This document shows positions 1-11,806 of a stretch of DNA of 64,000 nt, in pieces. The position numbers were made by a program, and so were the translations under genes. The notes below the pieces were generated by a model. It was not told the origin of the DNA and made no database searches. It was given only the letters and a program-made list of their open reading frames with translations. The DNA lies in contig OZ020589.1 in the NCBI GenBank assembly GCA_963971535.1, positions 49,953,192-50,017,191 of the forward strand. Direction: 5' to 3'. Position 1 is the first letter of the stretch, and each line of letters begins with the position of its first letter. Source of the DNA: Notolepis coatsorum (lineage: Eukaryota > Chordata > Actinopteri > Aulopiformes > Paralepididae).

Positions 1-3000
1 ACAGAGCCAATTAGGCCTGCAATTGAAGTAGGGGACAGTGTTAGGGATAGTGCAAATTCCCAAGACCGACCTGAAGAAGGTCATGTAGAAGCCCAGCAAG
101 AGGTACCAAAACGATCTCAAAGAACCAGAACTCTAACAGAGAAGGGTAAAGCAATGCAGGAGGATAAGATCAAAGCGCTGCAACAAAGATTTAATTACAT
201 TTACAATAAATGGAGGACACAAGTTAAATCTTCTAAAGGTCCGTTATCACAATCAACAGAACATTTGTCTGATGAGCTGCTTACTGATATCATTACATAT
301 GTCACAGGTCTTTCTAATGATGTGCAGCATATTTATGATGAACTACGTGACATCTCAACTCCAGACCAGGACACACGTCTAAGAGTGGATCTGTGTGCAG
401 GGATTTCTGAGATAATTGTATCCAGAGCCACATTTAGACTGGGGGGAAGTGTGTTAGAAGAAGGAGAGAAAGAGTGGCCAGAAGCAGGCTCTCTCTTTGA
501 CTCAAGCGCCTATAAATCTGGTTCTGCCACTTCTTCCAGGAAAAGCGCCTATAAATCTGGTTCTGCCACTTCTTCCAGGAAAGGCACCTCAGTGCATTCA
601 AGCAGTTCTTCTGTAAAGCGACGAGATGCTGTCGCTGATGCTGCTGCAAGCCAAGCTGTTCTGGAAGTGTTAAAAGAACAATTGGAAATGCAGTGCCTAG
701 AAGCAGAAGCTAAAAAGAAGATAGCTGAGCAAGAGGCAGCAGGCATAAAGCGTAGTTTAGAGCGTCGTTTAGAACAAGAGGAAGAGGAAGCTAAAATTAA
801 AGCTCAACTGGAAGAAGAACATGGAGCTATACAAAGGACTCTGGAGGAAAAGCGGAGAAAGATACAGCATTTGGAGGCAGTGAAAGGTCTTAATGCAGCA
901 CGAGCAAGAATTCTTGTGTACGATCAAGTGGAGGCCACAGAAGAAGAGCGGAAAGACGTACTAGAACATGAGAGGGTAGCAGACAACAAAGTGCCTGCTC
1001 CCACAAGTCCTCTGTCCCTGTATACGTCTCCCGTACCACAAGTTGTGACCACCTCCTCAAATGACAGTACAGCAGAGCTTGTTAAGATGCTGGCAGGTGC
1101 TTTGAGTGTCAACAGAATTCCAATCCCTGAACCTTCATTATTCAGTGGGGACCCATTGAAATACAATGACTGGAAACTTTCCTTTGAAATACTGATTGAT
1201 CAGAAGAGCATTGAAGACAAGGAGAAGATATACTACCTCCGTAGGTATGTAAGTGGACAAGCTAAGAAAGCACTTGATGGCTATTTCTTACTCGGAACCA
1301 AATCTGCCTATGTTGCAGCATGGAAGATTTTGGAGGAGAGATATGGAAATCCATTTACAATAGCAAAAGCATACAAAGACAAGCTCCAAGCATGGCCCAA
1401 GATGGGATCTAAGGACAGCTTTGAGCTCAGAGAGTTTGCAGACTTTCTCAGGAGTTGCGAGGCTGCCATGGTCAACATCAAGGCATTGGACATTTTAAAT
1501 TACTGTAATGAAAACAGGAAAATTCTTTTAAAGTTGCCTGATTGGCTAACAGCGAGATGGAACAGGATGGTTATCCAAGAAGAAGAAGAGCGTAACCAAT
1601 TCCCCTCCTTCAGCCAATTTGCAAAGTTTCTGACAAGAGAAGCGAAAATTGCCTGCAACCCTGTTACATCACTACAGTCACTGAAACAAGGTGAGACTGA
1701 AAAACCAAAAAGCCCAAGATATCAAAGCTTTGAAGCAAAGGCACTGACCACATGTTCCAATGAAAAGACTGTCATCATAACATGTATTTTCTGTGAGAAG
1801 TCAGGGCATACTTTGCATGAATGCAGGACGTTCATGGAGAAAACTGTTTCAGACAGAGTCAAGTTTGTTCAAACCGGAAAGCTATGTTTTGGTTGTCTCA
1901 AGTCTGGTCACTACTCAAAGAGCTGCAACAGTAGGAATGTGTGCGACGTGTGCCACAAGCAACATCCTACATGTCTGCATGAGGAGCGAGCCAAAGAAGG
2001 ACAAAGACCACCACAAGCCAAGCTAAAGCTAAATGAAGAAAAGCCAAGTACAAGTCAACAATGGTACAAAGAAAGACCTCAATCGACACAATGCAAAGAA
2101 ACAACCACAAACTCTACTTCACATAGAGTAATACTTCATGAAGCTAACACACAAACGACTGCAATAATTCCTGTGTGGCTTTCATCCACGACTCAACCAA
2201 CACAAGAAGTCCTTGTTTACGCTCTGTTGGATTCTCAAAGCGACACAACCTTTGTTATAAGGGAAGTAGCAGAAGCGTTGGAAGCAACCAAAGTCAAGGT
2301 CAAAGTCAAGCTCTCTACTATGACCTCAAGAACCACAGTAGTAAGCTCTGAAAGAATAGACAACTTACAAATCTGTGGCTTTTACTCTGGTAAGAAGATA
2401 TTGTTACCACCAGTCTATACTCGGGATTTCATTCCAGCCAACAGAACACACATACCAACAGATGGAACTGCAAAAGCGTGGTCCCATCTAGAGCACCTCC
2501 AAGGAAAGATTGCACCTATGCAGGACTGTAAAGTAGGTCTGCTCATTGGGTACGACTGCTCACAAGCCCTGCTTCCAAGGGAAGTTGTGTCTGGCGAAGA
2601 AAATCAGCCTTATGCACAGCGTACAGACCTTGGATGGAGTATTGTTGGCCATGGGAATCCCTGTGTAGACATCGGAATCAGCCATCGCATAGTATTGAGA
2701 CGAGTAACAGCAGGTGTGAAACGTTCTGTTAATCTCAAAACTGAAGTACACTATGTGAGCCGAACCCAAGTAAAAGAAATGACTCCCTCAGACATAAGAG
2801 TTCTTGAACCAGACTTCTCAGAAAGAACTGGAGAACATGACCCTGTGTCTCAAGAACATATCAAGTGCCTGTCGAAGTTGAGAGAGACCATCACGCAAAA
2901 GAACAATGGTCACTACGACATGCCGTTACCATTCAAAGAAAAGGAAAAGAAAAGAAAAGGAAAAAGAAAAAAGAAGAAAAAACGACCTGTCAGAGAACTC

Positions 3001-3189
3001 AAGGTGGGAGAAATTAAGGAAGATGATCCTGAACTTCACAAGGCTTTTGTGTGCAACACTAAAGCAAAGGGAAACAGATCATTATTGGATCGCCTACAGA
3101 GATTCTCGGAATGTGTCAAGTGTAGAAAGTACAGAAGATGTACTGAAGGACAGAGTGGGCAACTCCACCCTTCACTTACGGTGGCATAG
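1..3189 (+). CDS. BEL/Pao retrotransposon gag-protease polyprotein, 5'-partial, with internally deleted pol
   Basis: The frame is open from base 1; the first Met in view is at 154 (1,011 residues from there), so the true start lies outside the window. Counting from that Met: an acidic/basic coiled-coil stretch near residues 165-255; a DUF1759-type Pao gag domain near 325-460 (FSGDPLKYNDW, ILEERYGNP); CCHC knuckles near 546 (CIFCEKSGHTLHEC) and 578 (CFGCLKSGHYSKSC); and a Pao aspartic protease near 690 (LLDSQSDTTF, with DSQ where DSG or DTG is usual). These roles are known for the family: capsid, nucleic-acid binding and polyprotein cleavage. After about 2930 a run of Lys codons replaces the reverse transcriptase and RNase H. 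The frame then picks up a piece that normally follows RNase H (VGEIKEDDPELHKAF). The element is therefore a pol-deleted, non-autonomous relic. Confidence 0.9.
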   Translation, partial: TEPIRPAIEVGDSVRDSANSQDRPEEGHVEAQQEVPKRSQRTRTLTEKGKAMQEDKIKALQQRFNYIYNKWRTQVKSSKGPLSQSTEHLSDELLTDIITYVTGLSNDVQHIYDELRDISTPDQDTRLRVDLCAGISEIIVSRATFRLGGSVLEEGEKEWPEAGSLFDSSAYKSGSATSSRKSAYKSGSATSSRKGTSVHSSSSSVKRRDAVADAAASQAVLEVLKEQLEMQCLEAEAKKKIAEQEAAGIKRSLERRLEQEEEEAKIKAQLEEEHGAIQRTLEEKRRKIQHLEAVKGLNAARARILVYDQVEATEEERKDVLEHERVADNKVPAPTSPLSLYTSPVPQVVTTSSNDSTAELVKMLAGALSVNRIPIPEPSLFSGDPLKYNDWKLSFEILIDQKSIEDKEKIYYLRRYVSGQAKKALDGYFLLGTKSAYVAAWKILEERYGNPFTIAKAYKDKLQAWPKMGSKDSFELREFADFLRSCEAAMVNIKALDILNYCNENRKILLKLPDWLTARWNRMVIQEEEERNQFPSFSQFAKFLTREAKIACNPVTSLQSLKQGETEKPKSPRYQSFEAKALTTCSNEKTVIITCIFCEKSGHTLHECRTFMEKTVSDRVKFVQTGKLCFGCLKSGHYSKSCNSRNVCDVCHKQHPTCLHEERAKEGQRPPQAKLKLNEEKPSTSQQWYKERPQSTQCKETTTNSTSHRVILHEANTQTTAIIPVWLSSTTQPTQEVLVYALLDSQSDTTFVIREVAEALEATKVKVKVKLSTMTSRTTVVSSERIDNLQICGFYSGKKILLPPVYTRDFIPANRTHIPTDGTAKAWSHLEHLQGKIAPMQDCKVGLLIGYDCSQALLPREVVSGEENQPYAQRTDLGWSIVGHGNPCVDIGISHRIVLRRVTAGVKRSVNLKTEVHYVSRTQVKEMTPSDIRVLEPDFSERTGEHDPVSQEHIKCLSKLRETITQKNNGHYDMPLPFKEKEKKRKGKRKKKKKRPVRELKVGEIKEDDPELHKAFVCNTKAKGNRSLLDRLQRFSECVKCRKYRRCTEGQSGQLHPSLTVA
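504..581 (+). repeat. In-frame tandem duplication of 39 bp in the gag ORF
   Basis: Two exact adjacent copies encode SAYKSGSATSSRK twice. The unit is a multiple of three, so the frame is kept. It lies in a Ser/Lys-rich linker before the coiled coil. Confidence 0.9.
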
Positions 3190-3400
3190 ACTGCTTGACA
3201 TAGACTGCTTTGATCCAATCTATGTGGAAGGGAGGAAGAATCTCAAAATATATGATCTCTTACTTACCTGTCTATGTTTAAGGGCCATACACAGGGTCAG
3301 ATGGTAGGGTGAAAAAATTGAAATTGCTGGTTAGTGACACCACCATAAAAGGTAAACCTATAACTAAAAGTGTTCCTTGATACCTGTACAGAAGGTTATA
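3190..3400 (+). pseudogene. BEL/Pao pol remnants: integrase and C-terminal fragments
   Basis: In the second forward frame, 3200-3300 reads DCFDPIYVEGRKNLKIYDLL and TCLCLRAIH, matching the start of a BEL integrase core (the family has DCFGPFYVKEGRK followed by TCLxSRAIH). Just upstream, PPFTYGGIDC-like coding is broken by a 14-bp tandem duplication (catagactgcttga, about 3184-3211), which shifts the frame. At 3294-3345 SDGRVKKLKLLVSD matches the C-terminal domain that normally follows integrase. The catalytic core between these pieces is missing, so no integrase can be made. Confidence 0.75.
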
Positions 3401-3458
3401 ACGCTACTCGGAGCAGACTAATTTAATGTTTTGCCTAAAAACTTATGTTAATAATGAT

Positions 3459-3515
3459 ATTTACATTTAGTCATTTAGCTGACGCTTTTATACAGGGCGA
3501 CTTACAAGTTCTGTA
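3459..3515 (-). repeat. L2-type LINE 3' tail fragment
   Basis: Read on the minus strand this ends in the same tail as the L2 element at 63630-63682 (cgacttacaa, ttagctgacgcttttat, catttagtcatt in plus orientation). The match stops soon after gttctgtac. It may be a 5'-truncated L2 or a SINE carrying an L2-type tail. Confidence 0.6.
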
Positions 3516-3659
3516 CAAGTCCCCAGGAGGGGCACAACTAGCGGCTGAATGACCACAAGAAATATTTAATTTAGAAGATAACCAAATTATGTTCAGAGAA
3601 ATCCCACGTGTGTGCGATTTGGTGGGAGTGTAACTGTGGCCATTATATGGTTTCATCAT

Positions 3660-4436
3660 TTATATGTTATTTCAGTTTGTAAGTGTAATATTTGAGAATG
3701 TATTTGTTTCATTTCTTATTTTCTTTATTATTTAATTTGCTACAATTTATAATATATTCATTTTGACGTCTGGTCATATATGGTGTCCCGTTAGGCTGCT
3801 GTCGCGTTTTTACCTTTGGGACTGATTAAGACACCTGCGAGCAAGCAGCAGGGATGGTCTGAGACTGGGACTGATTAAGACACCTGCGAGCAAGCGGCAG
3901 GAATGGTCCGAGACGAGTTGTACAGGCTCTCTAAACTCTAAGAGTGTACCACTATCAAGACTGTTACCAAGAACAGAAGAATAAGACCCCTTTTTATGTA
4001 GCATGCAGCCAACGAGGTATTTAATGTTTGTTTGTATTTTGCTTTTCTGATGTGTTGTTTTCATACCGTGTATATTATTGTTTGTGTTGACCTGACGCAA
4101 CGTATGTTTCTGTTTAAGTTTTCACGGTGGATTGGAGGACCAAGCCTTTAATAAACCCGTCGAAAGGAAACCACTTGTGTCTGCAGTGCTTGGAAGGAGT
4201 TATAGCTAGTGACAACCTCAACCTTAGGTCTGAACCAAACCGAACCTAATGTGTTGATCCAATCAACCTAGGACTTGATATCGAATTAACCTTCCTGAAA
4301 GAGGGAGTGGTTAAGAAAAGAACCAAAAAGAGATACTTCACTTTACGTTTGTATGTATTGTAATTGTCTAGCTAGCGCTGTTGTGAATAAACTACCGGTC
4401 ACTGTTATAACCGTGTATTTGGTCTACTACTCCTTT
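3660..4436 (+). repeat. BEL/Pao 3' LTR, left part (start approximate)
   Basis: This follows the pol scraps and contains an imperfect 44-bp tandem duplication (about 3820-3907, gggactgattaagacacctg) and AATAAA signals near 4150 and 4386. The run gttataaccgtgtatttggtctactactcct stops at 4436, where the TIR element begins. Similar sequence (gtgtatattactcct, then ctcattcaaacctagaac and gcgaacagctgttac) resumes at 11382, so the LTR seems to be split by a nested insertion. The left border is uncertain; no second LTR is in the window. Confidence 0.5.
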
Positions 4437-4550
4437 AACGTTAGGTTATGTATATAACCAAGTTCTGTTAGTTATGGTGCGCTCAGCACCAGTTGCATAT
4501 ATCTCGCTTCAGCATATATACACTGAATAATTTCACAAATGTACCTTTAA

Positions 4551-6124
4551 CCCTTAGGAGTCAACGGGGCGTATTGCTCCCGTGGGCGGAGAACAAAATA
4601 ATTAGAATGTCTTCTAAATGCTCTAAACAAACATATTTTCAGAAATCGATAAAAATAGAAAAATGACAATTTCGAGTGCTTTGAGATGTACTATATATGT
4701 CTCATTACTTGCTAAACATAATACGACTTGTAAATACGTTTAATTCTTGCTAGATGGTATGCTTGTAATTATTTACGTTTGCGAGAGAACTACAGCGCGT
4801 CACGAAACACACATACACGCACACACACAAGAGAAGCGTGTGCGCTGTGAATAGGTGTTAGACCCCCGCGCAGAGGTGAGAGGTATCAGAGACTCGCTAC
4901 CCCCCATCCAAATTCTAAACAACAGATCGGCATCGGCTTTTCATAATATGTATGAATTATCTCTTGCAATAATATCCACGGGACACTGAGCTGCTTCGCA
5001 GAATAATGTGGTGTGCGTGTATGTGTGTGTGTGCGCTGAGACGCAGCGTCGAGACGAAACTTGTGTCGAGTCTGCTTCTATGTATGCTTCTTCAGCGCGT
5101 CCTGCATTATTATTATTATTATTATCATTCTCTAGAATACACGGGACCCGACGGAACGTTAATGTCGAGTCTGCTTCTATGTATGCTTCTTCAGCGCGTC
5201 CTGCATTATTATTATTATTATTATTATTATTATCATTCTCTAGAATACACGGGACCCGACGGAACGTTAATTTATGTATTAAAAGTAGTCTAACATGCTT
5301 TTCATCAACATAACTGGCAGAGACAGAGTGCGTGTGTGTTCGAGTTATGAGTTATCTCGCAGTTCATTCAAGCGCGCATCACGGTGATGACAGCTCTCTA
5401 GAGAAAGGTGCGCTCACAGGGGCGTAGCTGGAGATTCTGGGCCCCATGAAAAGAATCAATTTGTGGGCTCCCAATCTATTAAAAAAATGTGGGGCCCCCA
5501 ATCTATAAAACATTTGGGGCATTTGCTGGGCCCTTGGAATCATCCTAACCCCCCCCCCCCAGCTACTCCCCTGCACACACACACACACTCTCTCTCTCTC
5601 TCTCAAACAGAGAAATCAAAAGAAATCAGTACATTACCTTGTATTACTATTGTAATCCAAAAGCGATATATAGGGTTGTTCATTGTACAATACAATTGAT
5701 ACAGTTGATGTTTCTTGTTGATTATTATTCTCTATGTGTATATGAGCATTTTTTCAATACCCAACTATGTAGTGGCCGCTTGTCGCTAGGCTAGGCCTCC
5801 TGCTGGGTCCATTCACTGGAATAACGAGGAATGACTGGGCCTTTGCTCCAGGTGTGAAATGGTTCTAGTGACAATGATCACATTGAATTCTGGGAGTGTA
5901 GTTCTCTCATCAGATAGCTGAATGAACTTGGATCTAGTTCAAGTCCTATACTGAAAAGTTGTTAGGATTTTACCAGAATGTTTGATAGGACATTGATTGA
6001 AAACTATCGTCTCAAATTTGACAATTGATGGCTTATTTTGAAGGTATGAATCTGTAATTTTACATTATGTAACAAAAAAAAATATTCTGAGAAGGTGGAG
6101 CTAGAAACTTTAGACTTCAGGGGG
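4551..6124. mobile_element. TTAA-flanked (piggyBac-like) non-autonomous element
   Basis: TTAA lies on both sides (4547-4550 and 6125-6128). The paralogous site at about 11290 on the minus strand reads gtacctttaaatgcc without the insert, so it is an empty site proving insertion with a TTAA duplication. The termini (CCCTTAGGAGTC and, inverted, CCCCCTGAAGTC) are imperfect TIRs. No transposase frame is visible. It carries the tandem repeat at 5064-5271 and simple-repeat tracts. Confidence 0.8.
5064..5271. repeat. Tandem duplication of about 100 bp with (ATT)n
   Basis: Units at 5064-5162 and 5163-5271 both begin tgtcgagtctgcttctatg and end gacggaacgttaa. They differ mainly in the number of ATT repeats. 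Confidence 0.9.
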
Positions 6125-6304
6125 TTAAATGCCAGCATTCATCTGGCCACACCCCCATCCGCTTACCTATATAAGCAGGGATGGTGCCACACACTCATCT
6201 CCTTCCCAACAAATTTCACCACAATGAAAAATCAAGGGCCGCAGCGGCGTCCTGGTGCTGAGCGCACCATAACTAACAGAACTTGGTTATATACATAACC
6301 TAAC

Positions 6305-9300
6305 GTTCTGTTCCGTTATGGCTTCGCTCAGCACCAGTTGCATAACAGGAGCTGAGCGGGAGCCATAGCTCAACAAATACACCCCGCTGAGGCCCCCCAC
6401 AGCCATCAGATCAGGGAGGGCCGAGCCCCCCCGACCCACCCTAATGGAGGGCACCCCCCCTATTGGTGGCTTCACGGGAGGGCAACGGACCCGACCGTGC
6501 GAAGAGGCACTCAAGCAACTCAACGCACAGGGTGAGCAGAGCGTGGCTTGACCCCACGACTACACACACGCACAACCCGCATGCCACCCGGGAACGAACG
6601 GAGGAAACAACCTCGTTACTGCCCCCAGAATCACGGGGTCAAGGGCAAAACCAACCCCGTGGCAAGGCCGTAGCAGCGGAGCGCGAAGGAAGACCCAGAC
6701 CCACCAAAAGGGCTGGACTCCCTGGAATGGGGGCCCGGAGAAGTCCATGATGCCAGCATCAAGACCCCACCAGGTGGGCACGTAGTGCCCCGCCCCCCAC
6801 ATCGCCAGCGTATTCGGACAAAGGCCCCTCAGCCGAGCGGGCCCTGTCCCCCCAATAGTACACCGCCTGGCACACTGACCCTGCAGAACAGTCAGTCAGC
6901 ATGGCCGTAAGCACACAAAAAAGGTTAACCAACGGAAGCAGGCAGCGCACCGGGGAAAAACCAGGCAACAGGCTGTTAACCCTAGCCTGGAGACTGCGGA
7001 CGAGACAGGCGCCAGAGGGGACAGCTGAACACAGCCGCCCCGGCGGAAGGGGCGTATGCTGGCGTTGTTGCATGACCAAGCCTCCATTTAAAAACCCCCA
7101 CTCAGAGGGGTTGAGGCAGAGAAGGCTGACACGACTGGCAGACGTCATGAACGTGCAGGGGCACCCTCAACCGGTGAACCCGAGAGTTGACACTGCTCCA
7201 ACACACCAGGGAATCAACCACCTTGGCGTTACCCAATGCGGTGGTTGTTCCTATAAAACCCTCAAGAAAAAACTCCAAAACACACCTGCGGGTATACACC
7301 GGCTATACCGCAGTACAAGTGTTTCAGTTTTCAAAAAAGGGTTAAGCCAGGCCTACGGGTCGACGAAACATTACTTCGGACCGGGCCTGGCGGTACGGGA
7401 AGCACAGGGTCACCAGAGGAGGTCAAAAACCACCCCCACAGGCCCCTCTTCGCCATGCGTGAGAGAGGAGCGAAAAAGAATGGAGAACCAGCCCCTAAGC
7501 ACACCGTACTTGGTATTCCCAGGCGGTCTCCCAACCAAGTACTAACCAGGACCAACCTGTGTAGCGGCCGAGATCCGACAAGATCGAGCGTGCACAGGAT
7601 GGCATGGCCGTAAGCCATTACGACAGTGCTGAGTAAAAACGTACCCAACCAGGGTCTCCATAGCGCTTAACCCTGTGACACCCGGACCGACCTGGCATTT
7701 TTCCCCCTGAAAAAAGCCCAAGTCCGTCAGGGTACCAGAACAGCAGATCTGCATCCCCGGCGGACAACGGGTTCAACTGATCCGGACCAGCGTGACCAGA
7801 ACCAGTCCCGTGCCCTAACCACGCCGACATGCCTACTCCAGGAGAAAGGGCAGATATGCGTGTCGATCTTAACATGAAAAGAAGGCGCCACCCAGACGTT
7901 CGGGCGAACCGCGCCTGGTGGCCCACCCCAAGGGCGTGAGACCCCTCTACATATGTTCAGATCCATTCCGTCATCATCCCCCAGACATGAACGAGAATCC
8001 GTCGAAAACCAACCCAGGTCGTGGGATTTGGTCGTCGGAAGAGGAAAAACCCCCATCTCAGTTGCTTTATAAAAACGCCGTTTTAACCACAAGCAACCAA
8101 GGCGCGCCAGTCAGTCGCCTGTTTACAGCAAGCTAGCACTATATGTGCGTCGGGACACACCCCCATCAATGAACAGGCTATTTAGACCTGTCATTGAATC
8201 CCCAAGGCGCCCAGGGGAACGACAAGAGGGGTGTGACACTCCCTAACTCCAACACTTTTTGAATAGAAAAGAAGGAAGCATCAACAGTATGTATCCCAGT
8301 CTACACAGCCGGGGGTAAAAATGTTTCACATTTTTACATCCCACCACCCTCCCATAGGAAGGAGACAGGGATCCCCAGAGAGACTTCCCACGCGAGCTGT
8401 ACAGATTGAAAAGAATATATTGCACCTTGAGCCATGTAAAAAATTGGTTTTAGGGCTCTCCGGGGAAGAGGCACTGAACCCATACACACTCAATAATCGA
8501 ATTGAATCGAATACATATACAATAGAATAGGACCCTTCTAGAGGGTCCACTCACTTTGACAATCTGAGGAGGAAGGCTCTGTACTCTGATGGAGGCTCCC
8601 TCACATGGAAGAAGGAGTCCGAACTCACAGAAGGCCCGAATAGGCGCTTGGTGAGGAGGAGCCCTGACCACCCCCCTGAAACAGATCCATCACATGGACC
8701 TGAACAGCACACGGAAGTCCTACCAACAGAGACGGGCACGGTGACGTACTCTATGGTGGGGGAATTCCTGCGGTGCACACGCCCAATATACCAAGCCGTG
8801 GGACCAGGAAACTCCCCCCCCCCCCCCCGTCACGTGCCGAACCGCCACGTGACGGGAACCTTGAAGGACAGGGGGTGTACCCCTGACCGACAGAAACGAG
8901 GAGGAGAGGAAAGGTTACCAGTTCACCCCTTTACGACCCCACACCCATGATACGATGTAATGACAAAAAGAGAACATGACACAGTCATAGTCAGCTCTAT
9001 GAAGCGTTTGACAGCTCCACACAGCGCATGAGCTAACCTGCTATCTGATTTTTACTAAGGAAAAAAACACAGAATAGAGAGGGCTCTAAGAGCCCCGGTC
9101 CAACATACACATGTGCTTCTGTGGCCAGTCCAACCCAGTTGTAGGTCACATGACACACACAACCCATCATCACCTACAAAAAATGGCAAAAACACTCTAC
9201 AGAGGAACGCCGTTTTTCATAATGAGAGAATACATAATTCTCGATTAGTATCGGCCACAGGCCTTGCTAAGCACACACGAAAGCGACCAAACAATCTTTT

Positions 9301-11380
9301 CTTCTAGGAAAATAAAGTTTCTCCAGCAGTTTTAGCACAACCTCAGCAATCAAGCTAAGGGTTACATCGCATCCCTACCACACAAAAGACACAATTTAGT
9401 GCACAACATGTCTGATAGGAGGATGAAAAAGTCCCCAGGGAACCGGGGGGAAACACAATCCTCTTATTTTACCCTTAATACGGCCAGTTAAAACAGGAAA
9501 ACCTGTTAATATGTGAACACACTGTTCATTGTCATCACAGGCTGAGAAAAGAACATTCTTTTACTCACTTGTCACTAAGCATAGCTTCATAGGTTAGTTA
9601 CCTTAGTTGTGAGTACACGGTACATAACAACACACATGATGTTTCTCACACAACAACCAGATCATTTTCACATCTGTAACAACCCGATTTGCACGGAGAA
9701 GCTAACTGCCAGTGACAAGACAGTTCACACATAACTCGCATCGTATCCTAAATGCATTGCAGCAACACACGTTTTGGGAAAACATCGTCATTCACAAAAC
9801 ATTTAGAAAAGTAAAACCAGAAGACGTGTTATAAGGTCTGGTCAACCTTGTCCTACCCGGAACGTAGATCAGCGAAGTGCAGACTCAAGAAAGACCCCGT
9901 AGACAACACAGCCGATCCTGGGCCCTGGGCAGCGTCGTCGCTCCAACCAGTCGCTACAGTCCTCTTTGTTGACGCAATCCCCGTCCAGGCCCAGGGCAGG
10001 GTCGACGAACATCCCCTGTCAAGGATGACGTCGTAGTCAAGAGTGTAAAACATGTTAAAATCAAAGCACGTTCAACAGAGTAGCATTAAGCTAACGGCCG
10101 CTCCAACCGTTCGGGCGCTACTGCCCATGCTCGCGAGACGCCGAGCTAACGGCGCACGCGACCAGAAGCGAGCTTGCGGCGGCGCGCGAGGAGCTAAAGC
10201 TACCCCGTGCCAGGCCTAGGCCTATAGCAGCAAGCTAACGTTACCTAGTGATCACGACATGCTAGCGCCGCAGCTAACAGCTGACAGGCTAACAGTAGGC
10301 CCAACCTAAGTAGGCCATGCAGCGATCCCAGCAGGCTAACGCAGCAGCTAACAGCTGACTGGCTAACCGTAAGCTAAGCAGCTATCACCTGAACATGTAT
10401 ACAATGACATAACACTCACCCAGACAGGCCGCCGTTCTGAACCTCTCCTCACTTTTTAAGAGAAAAGAGAAACAAGATGTCAACACTGCTTTACAATGGT
10501 GATTTTACCAACACCCGACGGAATCAGCACAATACCAAACTGGCCTGTGTAGCTGACTTGAACATGGATCTGCCGCTATCGCACATCCATGCACATATCT
10601 CCTTGTGAAGGAATACTCTCATTTGGATATGAAAGAAGGGGCTTAACACGGGACAGAGAGAAATCCACTCGTCCAGAAAACACAGGGATCACCAGTGTTA
10701 ATGGTCGCGGCCCACTAGTTAAACTAAAATGGCTTCAGACCAAGGTCTTCCGTCGTCTAGGAGACTGAACAAAGGACCCTAGCCTGGGCCCGGTTTCCAT
10801 AAACATTGTCAATTAGTCCCCATAGCACTAACAGACAAGTGGAGCCTGCCAGCAAAACACTACTCACCCAACCTGGAATGCACCGCTTCTCACAACAGCG
10901 GCGCGCCACTACAGTCCCTGCACCGCCGGAGGGTTTCACTCCGTCCAGCCGCATCCAAGAAGACTGTAGCTGGGAGGTATGTAGCGGCGTGAACCCCCAA
11001 TACGAAACCGGTGGAGTTTGTGGAATGATCACCATCTTCCAGACACTCCAGTACGAAGACAATATCGCCGTATTTTCTCGTTTTAAAATAGTGAGAGAGA
11101 AAATAAAGATATGATGTCAACGTATTCTCCTTATTCTTCCTTTCCTTAGAGCAATATTTTTCTCCACGTCAAGTGGGCATATGAGCAACACGTTGCTTGT
11201 GATGAAATTTGAGAAGGAGATGAGTGTGTGGCACCATCCCTGCTTATATAGGTAAGCGGATGGGGGTGTGGCCAGATGAATGCTGGCATTTAAAGGTACA
11301 TTTGTGAAATTATTCAGTGTATATATGCTGAAGCGAGATATATGCAACTGGTGCTGAGCGAAGCCATAACGGAACAGAAC
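6305..11380 (-). mobile_element. Large (5,076 bp) TIR element without a recognisable transposase, copy 1
   Basis: The terminal inverted repeats are 40 bp and perfect (gttctgttccgttatggctt at 6305 and its complement ending at 11380). No frame longer than about 214 codons is present and none resembles a transposase. Read on the minus strand, the first 250 bp contain a TATA-like box (cctatataagcaggg, about 11244-11258). Possible 5' splice sites such as ttgggtgagtag and tcaaagtgagtgg follow further in. An inverted, separately decayed relative lies at 39080-43785. It may be a non-autonomous derivative of a large DNA transposon, or one with an intron-split gene that I could not assemble. Superfamily not assigned. 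Confidence 0.7.
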
Positions 11381-11381
11381 T

Positions 11382-11445
11382 GTGTATATTACTCCTCTCC
11401 TCATTCAAACCTAGAACTGGTCCGTGGCGAACAGCTGTTACTGTT
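11382..11445 (+). repeat. Probable right-hand remainder of the split BEL LTR
   Basis: The sequence resumes with tgtgtatattactcctctcc, close to the segment that stops at 4436, then runs to an end near gttactgttagtgaca. This fits an LTR ending in CA. The target duplication is not clean, so the join is an inference. Confidence 0.4.
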
Positions 11446-11806
11446 AGTGACACAAGTGCTACAATTGCACCCATTGGATTGGACTGAATGAAATGGACAT
11501 CTCATACCACTCCCTGCCACCACTCTAAGCCTATGGAGATGTTCACCTTCTTTGCAGGGCTATAACTTTTTAAATTGTATTGCTAAATTGACATTACTAT
11601 GGCCCATTCAACATCGATTATCTATCGTTCAGGATGTAGGAACGTTATACTTTTTCATTCATAGATTCATACGAAAATACCGTCTAGAATATAAATATGT
11701 TTTTATCGTTTTCTGCAGTAATTCCTAGAATGTGAGTTATAGGCATAAACGCATATTTAAAATTTTATTTATTATCAACTGCCGTTTGTTGCCGATACAC
11801 GCTATA

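Larger units (their letters stand above)
4437..6307. mobile_element. Small TIR element with 55-bp inverted ends, split by a TTAA insertion
   Basis: The ends 4437-4491 and 6253-6307 are inverted copies beginning aacgttaggttatgtatata. Without the insertion at 4551-6124 the element is about 300 bp. Its interior matches the right end of the larger element at 6305-11380, including a TATA-like segment (cctatataagcaggg) at about 6168-6182. I infer an internally deleted derivative of the same family. Confidence 0.75.

Noticed and set aside
6901-7545. A 214-codon plus-strand ORF inside the large TIR element
   Set aside because: Composition is Arg/Pro/Gly-rich without domains, and several ORFs overlap it on the other strand, which is typical of GC-rich non-coding DNA.
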